Of a stretch of 64,000 nucleotides of DNA, positions 44,227 to 52,397 are shown piece by piece. Position 1 is the stretch's first letter. Every line of letters begins with the position of its first letter. Source of the stretch: Cryobacterium suzukii. Lineage in GTDB: Bacteria; Actinomycetota; Actinomycetes; Actinomycetales; Microbacteriaceae. The notes beneath the pieces are model-generated. The model saw nothing but the letters and a program-made list of their open reading frames with translations, searched no databases and was not told the DNA's origin. The stretch is from assembly GCF_004403185.1 (NCBI RefSeq), contig NZ_SOHJ01000002.1, positions 248,001 to 312,000 on the forward strand, given 5' to 3'. Both the position numbers and the translations under genes were made by a program.

Positions 44227-44958
44227 GAGCGAGAAGAGAAAAATCGGCGCGACAATCCGGGTGATATCGCTTGACCCCTGATCGGATTGGGCAATGACGC
44301 CGTAGGGCAATTCCATCCCGGCGTCGGCGATGATGCCCGGAAAGGACGTTGGGAGGTCGAGTGCCACCGAGCGCACACCGAAGGCATCATCGATGTGCAC
44401 GCGGTTCGCATCCTGGCCGCTCGCGACAGAGTCAAAGGCATCTCCGACGATTGTGCCGTCGACCGAGGCGATGGCGAGACCACCATCTGTGCTGGCCGCC
44501 GTCGCCCAAACGCTGAATGCGGGCTTATATCGGCTTGCTTCCCCGGTGGGCATTGCCTCGCTCGAGTACCGGTTCACCACGATGTCGAACCCGCCCCAGG
44601 AGGTCCCATCCATATCGGGATAGTGACTCGAGCCGTCCTGATGATGCGTGGTCAGTGCCTCTCCGAGAATATTGACGGCGGCAGCGACGGCTTCGTCGCC
44701 GTTCTCGGAATAACGGAGCGAGAGTAGTACGTTTCCGTTCTCATCCACGACGTCGGTCGTCTCGGCTCCGATGAGAATGCGGTCGGGTTCTGTAGCCGCC
44801 GCAGTTTCGGACGGGACCGGGTTGCCGGTCGGGGGAGTGGCCGGCGGTGTGGCCGTGCAGGCCGACAAAGCCCCGGCCAAAACGATCAGAGTGATCACAG
44901 CGAGTGTTTTACGGATACGAGCCCCCAGAAACTGTCGAGGTGAACAAAACCGCCTCAC
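44221..44958 (-). CDS. Hypothetical lipoprotein (245 aa)
   Basis: The N-terminus LAVITLIVLAGALSACTA is a lipoprotein signal with lipobox LSAC. A Pro/Thr-rich linker follows, then a ~200-residue globular domain containing ILGEALTTHHQDGSSHYPDM and GTSWGGFDIVV. No family is recognised. Its 3' end coincides with the end of the helicase relic. It is probably a surface protein. Confidence 0.75.
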   Translation of the reverse strand: MRRFCSPRQFLGARIRKTLAVITLIVLAGALSACTATPPATPPTGNPVPSETAAATEPDRILIGAETTDVVDENGNVLLSLRYSENGDEAVAAAVNILGEALTTHHQDGSSHYPDMDGTSWGGFDIVVNRYSSEAMPTGEASRYKPAFSVWATAASTDGGLAIASVDGTIVGDAFDSVASGQDANRVHIDDAFGVRSVALDLPTSFPGIIADAGMELPYGVIAQSDQGSSDITRIVAPIFLFSLT

Positions 44959-45022
44959 CTAACTCCACGCTATCGTGCCATAGCGGATGCCTCGTCGGTC
45001 TCGGCCTACATGAACTAGCCCG

Positions 45023-45172
45023 TCAGGTGAGCGAAAAGAACAGAGCGATCACGGCAGCGACGGACACGACCGCACGCGCATAGTTGGCCAGGGACCAGCT
45101 CCGGTCGAAGGACTGCCACGCAGCCTTCAGGCCGGGTGAATTAGAGGCTGGCACGGCCATGGCGGCGAGCAT
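45023..45172 (-). CDS. Short membrane peptide, perhaps C-terminus of a DUF1772-type protein
   Basis: This encodes 49 residues from ATG 45172 with GGGGGGA just upstream. SPGLKAAWQSFDRSWSLANY followed by ARAVVSVAAVIALFFSLT looks like the last helix of DUF1772/anthrone-oxygenase-like membrane proteins, with the usual W--F---W--N--R preceding the helix. The other helices are missing. It is either a remnant or a genuine single-pass small protein. Confidence 0.4.
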   Translation of the reverse strand: MLAAMAVPASNSPGLKAAWQSFDRSWSLANYARAVVSVAAVIALFFSLT

Positions 45173-45198
45173 TCCCCCCCTGGGCGGCTGTAGCGCGC

Positions 45199-46242
45199 TT
45201 ATTTGGCGGCGAGCAGGCGCGCAACACGAGGCTTGACCTCGGTGGCGAGCAACGTGACGGACTCGAGCAGGTGTTCCTGGGGGAGCCCGCCGTGGTCGCC
45301 CTGCAGAAAGTGCCGCATGTGACCGAGGTGCCGGTGTAGGTCGACAATGCGCTCGGCGACGTCGTCCGGGTCGCCGACGTAGTACGCGTTCGGAGCGTCG
45401 ACCTGGGCCAGAAAATCGCGACGCTGCGGGGCTGGCCAGCCGCGCAGCTTGCCCATCTCGAGGTTGAGGTTGACCCACCCGGGGTAGAGCCGGTCGATCG
45501 CTTCCTGCTTGGTGGGCGCCACCAGGCCAAAGGTCGCGACCGAGACCTTGATGTTGTTGCCGGTGTGGCCGGCCTGCTGGGCTGACTGCCGGTACAGGTT
45601 GGCCAGCGGAGCGAACCGGTGCGGCTGGCCGCCGATGATGCCGTAGGAGATGGGGAGGCCCAGCCGTCCGGCGCGGGCCGACGACGGCGCACTGCCGCCG
45701 GTGGCGATCCAGATGGGAAGCGAACCGTTGACGGGCCGCGGCACCACCGCAAGGTTCGGGATTGGCGGCCGCACGGTGCCAGACCAGGTCACGTTTTCGG
45801 CCCGGCTGTTATTGAGCGTCAGCAACAGGTCGAGCTTCTGCGCGTACAGCTCGTCGTAGTCGTTCAGATCAAACCCGAACAGCGGAAACGTCTCAACCGA
45901 CGAGCCGCGACCGGCTGTGATCTCGATACGACCGCCGCCGGAGATCGCGTCGGCGGTGGCGAACTGCTGGAACACCCGCACCGGGTCATCCGTTCCAATG
46001 ATGCTGGCCGCGCTGCCGAGTTTGATCTGCGTCGTCGCCGCGGCGGCAGCGGCGATCAGGGCGCCGGGCGACGACGCCGGCATCGACGCGGTGTGGTGTT
46101 CACCCACGCCGAAATAGTCGAGACCCACTCGGTCGGCGAGCACGATGGCATCGAACAGGTTCTTGATCGCCTCGGCGGTCGAGCGCGAGCTACCGTCGGG
46201 GCCCCGCTGGGTGTCGCCGAAGCTGTAGGCGCCGATTTCCAT
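45199..46242 (-). CDS. LLM-class flavin-dependent oxidoreductase
   Basis: This encodes 347 residues. ATG 46242 (MEIGAYSFGDTQRG) is preferred because the upstream ATG at 46254 lies on its GGAG ribosome site. Luciferase-like landmarks are FGVGEHHTASMPASSPGALI, GSAASIIGTDDPVRVFQQFA and EITAGRGSSVETFPLFG. It probably uses FMN or F420 to oxidise or monooxygenate an unknown small molecule. The preceding gene encodes an F420/NADP reductase on the same strand, 28 nt away, so they likely supply and use one cofactor. Confidence 0.92.
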   Translation of the reverse strand: MEIGAYSFGDTQRGPDGSSRSTAEAIKNLFDAIVLADRVGLDYFGVGEHHTASMPASSPGALIAAAAAATTQIKLGSAASIIGTDDPVRVFQQFATADAISGGGRIEITAGRGSSVETFPLFGFDLNDYDELYAQKLDLLLTLNNSRAENVTWSGTVRPPIPNLAVVPRPVNGSLPIWIATGGSAPSSARAGRLGLPISYGIIGGQPHRFAPLANLYRQSAQQAGHTGNNIKVSVATFGLVAPTKQEAIDRLYPGWVNLNLEMGKLRGWPAPQRRDFLAQVDAPNAYYVGDPDDVAERIVDLHRHLGHMRHFLQGDHGGLPQEHLLESVTLLATEVKPRVARLLAAK

Positions 46243-46270
46243 GATGTTCTCCATTTGCGTGAGTGAGGGT

Positions 46271-46933
46271 TTAGGCAGCGACCGCGAGCGGACGGGCCTT
46301 CTGAATGAGGGCGACAAGCTGGTTCGCCGTGTGGCTGCCCGTGAAGATCTCGGTGGCCGGCTGGAACGACCGGCCAGCTGCGAGCGGTCCGGCGTCGACG
46401 GCGTCATAGCCGAGCCGGTCGATGAAGCTTGCGACGAGTGCCTTCGCCTCGTCGTCGTCGCCGGCGAGCGCGAGCGCTCGCCGCGTCTCATCGCCGGCGG
46501 GCCTGTCGTCTTCCTCGAGCTCGTGATAGCCAATGTGATTAAGCGACTTCACGACGCGAGCGTGCTGCAGAAACCCTTCAACAACCTCGCTCGTGGTGCG
46601 CGCATCGCTCTCGAAGTCATCGAATACCCCGTCGACCGGCGCCCAATAGTTCATGGCGTCTATGACGATTCGGCCAGCGAGGCTGTCCGGGTTCAACGTG
46701 CGGTACTTGTGCAGGGGAATCGCGAGCACGACCAGATCGGATGCCGCGGCCTGGCTTGATTCCACGGCCAGCGCCCCGGGGGTCACAATGTCCACCAGCA
46801 GAGCGTTGTCCGCTGCGGGCTGCGTGGTTGCGATGCGCACCTGGTATCCGGCTTTCAGGGCCTGGCGTGCCAGGGCTGTTCCAACCCGCCCGGCGCCCAG
46901 AATGCCGATGGTGGTCTCGTCGTTACTGCTCAT
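46271..46933 (-). CDS. NADPH-dependent F420 reductase-like protein
   Basis: This encodes 220 residues. The Rossmann motif TIGILGAGRVGTALARQALK starts the protein, followed by DLVVLAIPLHKYRTL and RIVIDAMNYWAPVDG, the F420H2:NADP oxidoreductase (Fno/NpdG) pattern. It would exchange hydride between NADPH and F420. It heads a two-gene unit with the LLM oxidoreductase and is divergent from a MarR regulator. True F420 dependence is not proven by sequence. Confidence 0.88.
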   Translation of the reverse strand: MSSNDETTIGILGAGRVGTALARQALKAGYQVRIATTQPAADNALLVDIVTPGALAVESSQAAASDLVVLAIPLHKYRTLNPDSLAGRIVIDAMNYWAPVDGVFDDFESDARTTSEVVEGFLQHARVVKSLNHIGYHELEEDDRPAGDETRRALALAGDDDEAKALVASFIDRLGYDAVDAGPLAAGRSFQPATEIFTGSHTANQLVALIQKARPLAVAA

Positions 46934-46974
46934 GCGCTGCTCCCGTCGAAATATGATGCTCTACAGATCATATG

Positions 46975-47010
46975 TCTCAAAGAATATCTATGCAACCGCA
47001 TGGTTTGAGA
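46975..47010. promoter_or_regulatory. Inverted repeats in the MarR/F420-reductase intergenic region
   Basis: TCTCAAA (46975-46981) and TTTGAGA (47004-47010) flank a nested ATGC/GCAT pair (46990-47001). They lie between divergent starts 46933 and 47024 and are good candidates for MarR binding. Confidence 0.5.
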
Positions 47011-47023
47011 TAAGATTGCCTGT

Positions 47024-47545
47024 ATGACTACCGAATCGAGCCTGCCTTCCGCGGCGCCCGGAGACCTGGGATGGAACCTCGCGATGGTTCTGCGCGGTTA
47101 CCAGCGTCAGTTGGAGACCGCCGTCGACGGGCTGCCCGGGGGAGTGCGCTGCTACCAGGTGCTGTCCACCGTCATTCACCGTGACCTGCCGTCCCAGCAG
47201 GCCATCGGCGCGCATCTGGCCATCGACCGCACCGTTCTCACCTATCTCCTCGATGGCATGGTGGACGCCAAGTTGGTGGAACGCATTCCCGACCCCACCG
47301 ATCGTCGGGCCAGAAAGATTCGGGCCACGACGGAGGGTTTGAGCGTTCTCGCCCGGTACGAGAGGCGCGTTGCTGCCGTGGAAGCCAGCATCCTCTCTGG
47401 GATGCACGCCGATGACGCCCACCGGCTGGCTGGCCTGCTCGGCGCGCTCGCCACGAGCGTGCACCGCGCCGATCCAACGGCCAGCCCCTGCGAGGCCGTC
47501 GAGTCGCTCGGGCGCGCTGACGTTATCGCTTCACAACATCACTGA
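47024..47545 (+). CDS. MarR-family transcriptional regulator
   Basis: This encodes 173 residues. The winged helix reads QQAIGAHLAIDRTVLTYLLD and KLVERIPDPTDRRARKIRAT with the usual D-R-R wing. Helical dimerisation segments lie at both ends. It probably represses the divergent F420-reductase/LLM genes through the inverted repeats between them. Its 3' end overlaps the convergent SDR gene by 23 nt. Confidence 0.93.
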   Translation: MTTESSLPSAAPGDLGWNLAMVLRGYQRQLETAVDGLPGGVRCYQVLSTVIHRDLPSQQAIGAHLAIDRTVLTYLLDGMVDAKLVERIPDPTDRRARKIRATTEGLSVLARYERRVAAVEASILSGMHADDAHRLAGLLGALATSVHRADPTASPCEAVESLGRADVIASQHH

Positions 47546-48500
47546 TTGCCGGGCCGAGATCGGGCCACCTGAAGGTGAATCCCGCCTGCAGCAGGCGTTC
47601 CGGTGTCACCCAGCGGCTTTTCAACACCAGTTCTGGTTCGGTGCGCAGCGCCCACATAGCTGGTTCCAGCATCCACCTGAATGCTGGCAGCCCCACGGCG
47701 GCCCCAACGCGTCGTCGTAACGTCGACATGAGCGTGCGGTTGTCACTGATCTGCGGTGCTGCCAGGTTGACCGGCCCGTCCAGTGCGTCGTTCTCGACAA
47801 TGAATGTCACGGCGTTGACAACATCGTCGATGTGAATCCAGCTGAATTTCTGGCGTCCGTGCGAGTGGTGGGTTCGAGTCCCGGCACTGGTCGGTTTTGT
47901 ACCAATTCCGCGATACCGCCGATGTGGAAACCACCGGCCATCGAATTGAGGACCGCCGAGCCCAAAGCGGGCCAGCCGAACGAGGGCGGCCGTTGCTGGT
48001 CCGTCACCCAGCACGATTGCCATCCGCAGCGCAACCCGGCGAGTGGCTGCCAGGTCGCCGGCAAAGAATTCGGCTTCCCATGCCTGAGCGATGTCAGCCG
48101 AGAACCCCGTGCCGACGTCGCCGTTGGTTTCGGTCATCGGCCGGTCGAGGGAATAGCGATAAATGGTCGCGGTGCTGGCGTTGAGCCACGCCGGCGGGGG
48201 ATTCGCGCTCCTGGCGATGGCCTGACGAAGCGCTCTGGTGGTGTCGACACGTGAGCGCAAGATTTCGTCACGGTTCCGGTCGGTGTACCGGCAGTTGACG
48301 CTCTTTCCCGCCAGGTTTACGACGAGCTTGGAACCGTCAATCAATGCCTGTACAGCGGATGCATCGTCCCACCGGGCGTCTGGCCCGTTCCGTCCGATGC
48401 AGACAACGTCATAACCCTGGTCGCGCAGCTCGCGAACGAGTCGCCGTCCAATAAATCCTGCTGCCCCTCCTATTACCGCGCGTCCTCGAGTGTTCCCCAC
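47523..48500 (-). CDS. NAD-dependent epimerase, TIGR01777 (SulA-like) family with DUF1731 tail
   Basis: This encodes 325 residues from GTG 48500. The Rossmann motif is AVIGGAAGFIGRRLVRELRD, then NLAGKSVNCRYTDRNRDEIL and RSRVDTTRALRQAI, all hallmarks of the TIGR01777 family. The C-terminal DUF1731 ends LVLKSRWVTPERLLQAGFTF with RWPDL. A segment RYRGIGTKPTSAGTRTHHSH before GRQKFSWIHIDDV is unusually long and basic. The coding ends overlap the MarR gene tail to tail by 23 nt. Confidence 0.9.
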   Translation of the reverse strand: MGNTRGRAVIGGAAGFIGRRLVRELRDQGYDVVCIGRNGPDARWDDASAVQALIDGSKLVVNLAGKSVNCRYTDRNRDEILRSRVDTTRALRQAIARSANPPPAWLNASTATIYRYSLDRPMTETNGDVGTGFSADIAQAWEAEFFAGDLAATRRVALRMAIVLGDGPATAALVRLARFGLGGPQFDGRWFPHRRYRGIGTKPTSAGTRTHHSHGRQKFSWIHIDDVVNAVTFIVENDALDGPVNLAAPQISDNRTLMSTLRRRVGAAVGLPAFRWMLEPAMWALRTEPELVLKSRWVTPERLLQAGFTFRWPDLGPAISDVVKR

Positions 48501-48546
48501 GAGTCAAGCATACGAGGCGACAGAAACAGCAGGTTCCGGCGTTTTC

Positions 48547-48669
48547 CTATGACGCTGGCTGGATGAGCCATTTGGAGCACACCTGCACGTTGGCGTCCTC
48601 GTAGCCGAGGTGCTCGTAATACCAGTCGCCTGCGGAGTCGGTCTCTGAATCGTCCTCCTCTACGAACAC
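48547..48669 (-). CDS. Possible 40-residue ORF or gene remnant
   Basis: From GTG 48669 the frame reads acidic VFVEEDDSETDSAGDWYYEH, then LGYEDANVQVCSKWLIQPAS and stop. Composition is protein-like and differs from the other frames. There is no family and no clear ribosome site. It is divergent from the DUF222 gene. Confidence 0.3.
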   Translation of the reverse strand: MFVEEDDSETDSAGDWYYEHLGYEDANVQVCSKWLIQPAS

Positions 48670-48706
48670 AACTTCGCACAGAAATCTAAATGTATCTGAG
48701 AATCCC

Positions 48707-48735
48707 TCGACTCTAACCTATGGTTTTGGTACAAT
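48707..48735 (+). promoter_or_regulatory. Sigma-70-type promoter for a leaderless transcript
   Basis: TCGACT, 17 nt, TACAAT (48730-48735), only 6 nt before ATG 48742. Transcription would start at or next to the start codon, giving a leaderless mRNA; no ribosome site is present. Confidence 0.6.
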
Positions 48736-48741
48736 GGATTC

Positions 48742-50511
48742 ATGAGCCAGAGCGGCGACACCCCCCAACAGCAGGGCGTGATTGACCGTTTCTTGGCGGG
48801 TCTGCCTGACGGGGAGTACGCGGACTGGCCGTTCTCCGATGAAGACCTCGCGTGGCGTGAGGAGTGCCGGTCGGTCTGGGAGGCTGAAGAAAGGGCCGAC
48901 GCCAATACCGCCACTTTGAAGATGTTCGCTGACGGTCCGGCCATCCCGGCCGGCCTCGACCTGACCGACGTGTTCGCTGCGGTCCCGCCGGAGTGTCTGT
49001 TCGAGGAGGACCTCCGCGAGGAATTCCTCTATACCGAGTACATCGCCGCCGAAAACATTGCGCGCGAGCTCGACTCAGACCCAGGTGACGGAGCCCCGTC
49101 CGACCCTGCTGCTGACCCGACTGCCTCCAACCCGACTGCCTCCAACTCGACTCTTTCCGATCCGACTGCCGCTGACCTGAGTCCGTTCCAGCGTCGGCAG
49201 GCGCAGTTCGTTGACCGGGTGATCTACCTCGAGAAGATTATTGCCTGGGCACAGGCGAGTAAGGCGGAGGTTCTCACTGAGGCGTGGGATTACACCACCA
49301 ATACGGCCGAGACCGGCCGGCCGCAGGCCGGGCCGCAACACGAGCACGACTGGGACGCCACCTTCGCCGCCCAGCAGGGGCTGATCGCCGAAATCGGGTG
49401 TGCGCTGCGCATTCCCGCCGGGTCAGCTTCGGGCCTCCTCCTCGAGAGCCGCGTGCTCGTCGAGTCTCGCCCGCGCACCCTCGATGCGCTCCGCTCCGGG
49501 GCCATTTCCTTGCGGCATGTCCGGCGGGTGCTTGACCAGCTCAACTCCGTGCCCCGGCCTGCCCGTGCGGAGCTGGAGGCGGTGCTGCTGCCGCACGCTC
49601 GCAAGCTCACCGCGGCGCAGTTCGACGGCAAGGCCCGCAAACTGCGTGAACGATTCCACCCCGACAGCATCACCGTCCGCCGCACCAAGTGCCTCGCTGA
49701 CCGCAGGGTGATGTTCTTCCCCGACCAGGACGGCATGGCCACACTCTGGCTGCGCGCCGCGTCGGACGACCTGTTGGGCGTCTATAACCGCGTCACCGAG
49801 ACCGCCCTGAGCTTGCAGGGCACCGATGAACCCCGCACTCTCAGTCAGTTGCGAGCGGATGTCGCCATCGACCTCCTCGCCAGCGGCGTCACCAGCACCG
49901 GCCTCGGCGCCGGAGTCAGCGCCACTGTGAACGTCACCGTGCCGGTGCTGACCCTGATGGGAAAAAGCGATGAACCCGGCGAGCTGGAAGGATACGGGCC
50001 GATCGACCCGGAGACCGCCCGCCGGCTGGCCGGCACCGCGACCAGTTTCCTGCGCATCCTCACCCACCCCCACACCGGCATCGTCCTCGACGTCAGCGCC
50101 ACCCCGTTCCGGGTGCCAGCGGCGCTGAAGAAATATCTGCAACTCCGTGATGGGACCTGCCGGTTCCCCGGCTGCAACCGCGCAGCCCGACATTCCGACC
50201 TCGACCATACCCGCGACAAACAATTCGGCGGGCCCACCGCCGCGACCAACCTGCACTTTCTCTGCCCCGCGAACCACAACCTGAAACACTACAGCGACTG
50301 GAACGTTACCGCCGATCCCGACGGCACCCTCAACTGGATCAGCCCCGCCGGCAAACACTACGCCACCGACCCCGCCACCCGCATCAGCCCCCACCTACAA
50401 CAAACAGCACAGCCTCCACCGCCAGCACCGACCCCGCTCGTCCCACCCGTGAGCGACCCGTGGACATCCGCCTGCAACAACGACGACGACCCCAGCCCCC
50501 AACCGTTCTAG
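48742..50511 (+). CDS. DUF222/13E12-repeat protein with C-terminal HNH endonuclease domain
   Basis: This encodes 589 residues. The N-terminal extension contains a low-complexity DPT/SNPT repeat at about 120-145, then the DUF222 domain (SPFQRRQAQFVDRVIYLEKI onward). The C-terminal HNH reads CRFPGCNRAARHSDLDHTRD, then TNLHFLCPANHNLKH with the Cys pairs of the zinc site. Multicopy in many actinobacteria, it behaves like a selfish or repair-linked nuclease. It has its own leaderless promoter. The HNH residues look intact. Confidence 0.93.
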   Translation: MSQSGDTPQQQGVIDRFLAGLPDGEYADWPFSDEDLAWREECRSVWEAEERADANTATLKMFADGPAIPAGLDLTDVFAAVPPECLFEEDLREEFLYTEYIAAENIARELDSDPGDGAPSDPAADPTASNPTASNSTLSDPTAADLSPFQRRQAQFVDRVIYLEKIIAWAQASKAEVLTEAWDYTTNTAETGRPQAGPQHEHDWDATFAAQQGLIAEIGCALRIPAGSASGLLLESRVLVESRPRTLDALRSGAISLRHVRRVLDQLNSVPRPARAELEAVLLPHARKLTAAQFDGKARKLRERFHPDSITVRRTKCLADRRVMFFPDQDGMATLWLRAASDDLLGVYNRVTETALSLQGTDEPRTLSQLRADVAIDLLASGVTSTGLGAGVSATVNVTVPVLTLMGKSDEPGELEGYGPIDPETARRLAGTATSFLRILTHPHTGIVLDVSATPFRVPAALKKYLQLRDGTCRFPGCNRAARHSDLDHTRDKQFGGPTAATNLHFLCPANHNLKHYSDWNVTADPDGTLNWISPAGKHYATDPATRISPHLQQTAQPPPPAPTPLVPPVSDPWTSACNNDDDPSPQPF

Positions 50512-50554
50512 GGTCGGGGTCAGGTCACGCAGTCAGCCGCGCCAGATCAGCGAG

Positions 50555-51016
50555 CTACTCCTCGAAGCTGTTCACCATCGCGAAGGCGGCGCGTTCCATA
50601 TAGTCCCAGAGGATTCCCCGCTGCAGCGGCGGCAGATTGGCTGCGTCCACGGCGACTTTCATGTGGCCCAGCCAGCGGTCGCGGGCATCCGGATTGACCT
50701 TGAAGGGAATGTGCCTCTGACGCAGACGCGGGTGGCCGCGCTGCTCGCTGTAGGTACCTGGACCGCCCCAGAACTGCTCGAGGAACATGACCAGACGATG
50801 TTCGGCCGGACCGAGATCTTCTTCGGGATACATCGGCTTCAGCACCGGGTCGGTGGCCACCCCGACGTAGAAGTCGTGCACGAGCTTTTCGAAGAACGGG
50901 GTACCGCCGACCTCGTCGAAGAATGTGGGCCCTGCGGCGGGACCGTTCTCACCCTCGCGCAGGTACACGTCGGCGAGTGCTGCAGGCTGATCGGTGGGGT
51001 GTCGTTCAGTGGTCAC
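50555..51016 (-). CDS. glbO: Group II truncated hemoglobin (GlbO type)
   Basis: This encodes 153 residues. The 2-over-2 globin fold shows FFDEVGGTPFFEKLVHDFYV, DLGPAEHRLVMFLEQFWGGP and RGHPRLRQRHIPFKVNPDAR, in which the proximal His lies in LRQRH and WG is the group II distal Trp region. It binds O2 or NO and relatives aid oxidative or nitrosative resistance. An N-terminal ~25-residue extension is present. The gene follows the MscS gene on the same strand. Confidence 0.95.
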   Translation of the reverse strand: MTTERHPTDQPAALADVYLREGENGPAAGPTFFDEVGGTPFFEKLVHDFYVGVATDPVLKPMYPEEDLGPAEHRLVMFLEQFWGGPGTYSEQRGHPRLRQRHIPFKVNPDARDRWLGHMKVAVDAANLPPLQRGILWDYMERAAFAMVNSFEE

Positions 51017-51051
51017 GTGGTGCGGCTTTCTTCTGTTGGGTTATTTCATTG

Positions 51052-52182
51052 TCAGTCAATGCCGTCGCCGCGAGTTTCGGGGTCGGGCGTGTGCAAGGGG
51101 GCAGGGACGCTCTTGGCCTTGCGCGGCCCGCGGGGCTTTCGCACCGCAACCGGGCCGGTACGCACGCCGTCGACGACATCGGGCACGGCCGCAGCGGCCT
51201 CTTCGGCGGCGTCGAGGGCGCCCTCGGCCGGTCCACTGGTCGATCCCTCAAGGGTGCCATCGCCGGTGGTCATGACCACGCTGTTGAGCGGCGTGAGCGG
51301 CACGCCCATGCCGTCGAGGGCCTTCTTCATGTGCAGGCGCAGGTCACGGGCAAAGTCCCACTTGGCCGAAACCCGGGTCTTGACCACAAGCCGGGTCACG
51401 AGGGCTTCGGCGCTGATCGACTCGAGGCCCCAAATCTCGGGCTTTTCGAGGATGAACGCACGCCACTTGCGACTCGACGCAAGGGCAGTGGCGACGCGCA
51501 GCAGCTCGTCTTGCACGGCCTCAACGTCGGAACTGTATGGAATGGCGAGGTCGATGATGACGCGCGCCCAGCCCTGCGACATGTTGCCGACCCGCAGAAT
51601 CTCGCCGTTGCGCACGAACCAGAGCGTGCCGTCGATATCGCGCACCTGCGTGATGCGAATTCCGACGGTCTCCACGACACCGGATGCGAATCCCACGTCG
51701 ACGATGTCGCCAACGCCGATCTGGTCTTCCACGACCATGAACAGTCCGTTGAGAATGTCCTTGACGATGTTCTGCGCACCGAAACCGAGGCCGGCACCGA
51801 GCGCGGCGGTCAGAAGCGCAAAGGAGCCGAGAATGTCCTTGTTCAGGGTCGTGACGATGAGCAGCAGTGCGGTGATCAGGATGAACACGTTCACGATGTT
51901 CGCCAGCACCGCACCGAGTGTGCGCGAGCGCTGAACGACCCGCACCGCAGCCATCGGCGACACATTCAGCGCCTGCGTGTCATCGACCTTCTGATTCTTC
52001 TTGACGCCGGAGACGATCTGCTGCACCACGCGCCGAATGACGAATTGCAGAACCCAGCGTAGGGCGAAAGCGATGACGATGATCATCGCGACGGCGATGA
52101 TCTTTTCTACGTAGACGGTCCACTCAATTTTGGCGATGGAGGTGCCGAGGTTGGCCCAGAATGTATCCCAGTTCATATCCAA
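51052..52182 (-). CDS. Mechanosensitive ion channel, MscS family
   Basis: This encodes 376 residues. Membrane helices lie at about 24-45 (IIAVAMIIVIAFALRWVLQF) and 95-150. The pore helix and following beta domain read ALGAGLGFGAQNIVKDILNG and DQIGVGDIVDVGFASGVVET, the MscS signature. A long Ala/Pro-rich C-terminal tail of ~80 residues ends the protein. It opens under hypo-osmotic shock to release solutes. The globin gene follows after 35 nt. Confidence 0.95.
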   Translation of the reverse strand: MDMNWDTFWANLGTSIAKIEWTVYVEKIIAVAMIIVIAFALRWVLQFVIRRVVQQIVSGVKKNQKVDDTQALNVSPMAAVRVVQRSRTLGAVLANIVNVFILITALLLIVTTLNKDILGSFALLTAALGAGLGFGAQNIVKDILNGLFMVVEDQIGVGDIVDVGFASGVVETVGIRITQVRDIDGTLWFVRNGEILRVGNMSQGWARVIIDLAIPYSSDVEAVQDELLRVATALASSRKWRAFILEKPEIWGLESISAEALVTRLVVKTRVSAKWDFARDLRLHMKKALDGMGVPLTPLNSVVMTTGDGTLEGSTSGPAEGALDAAEEAAAAVPDVVDGVRTGPVAVRKPRGPRKAKSVPAPLHTPDPETRGDGID

Positions 52183-52341
52183 GCCAGTCTACCGATGGGC
52201 CGTCTGTGGAACCCCGGAAGTGAGCCCGGTCACGGTATCGGCGCCAGCGACACGCAGCCGCAGCAGACCGGTCTCTGCACCGCAGGCAGCGGCATCCTCT
52301 CGGTAATCGTGGAGTTTGCTGTGAACCTCAGGGCAAACGGA

Positions 52342-52376
52342 AACCCCGCGACCAGCCTGTGGCCGGGCGCGGGGTT
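52342..52376 (-). terminator. Hairpin terminator after pepN
   Basis: AACCCCGCG pairs with GCGCGGGGTT across a GC-rich loop, 22 nt beyond the pepN stop on the minus strand. A short T-run follows on that strand. Confidence 0.6.
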
Positions 52377-52397
52377 CGTGGTCGTTCTGCCTTCTAA

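Noticed and set aside
47870..47883. GGTTCGAGTCCC resembling a tRNA T-loop
   Set aside because: It lies inside an intact epimerase reading frame and no acceptor, D or anticodon arm can be formed around it.
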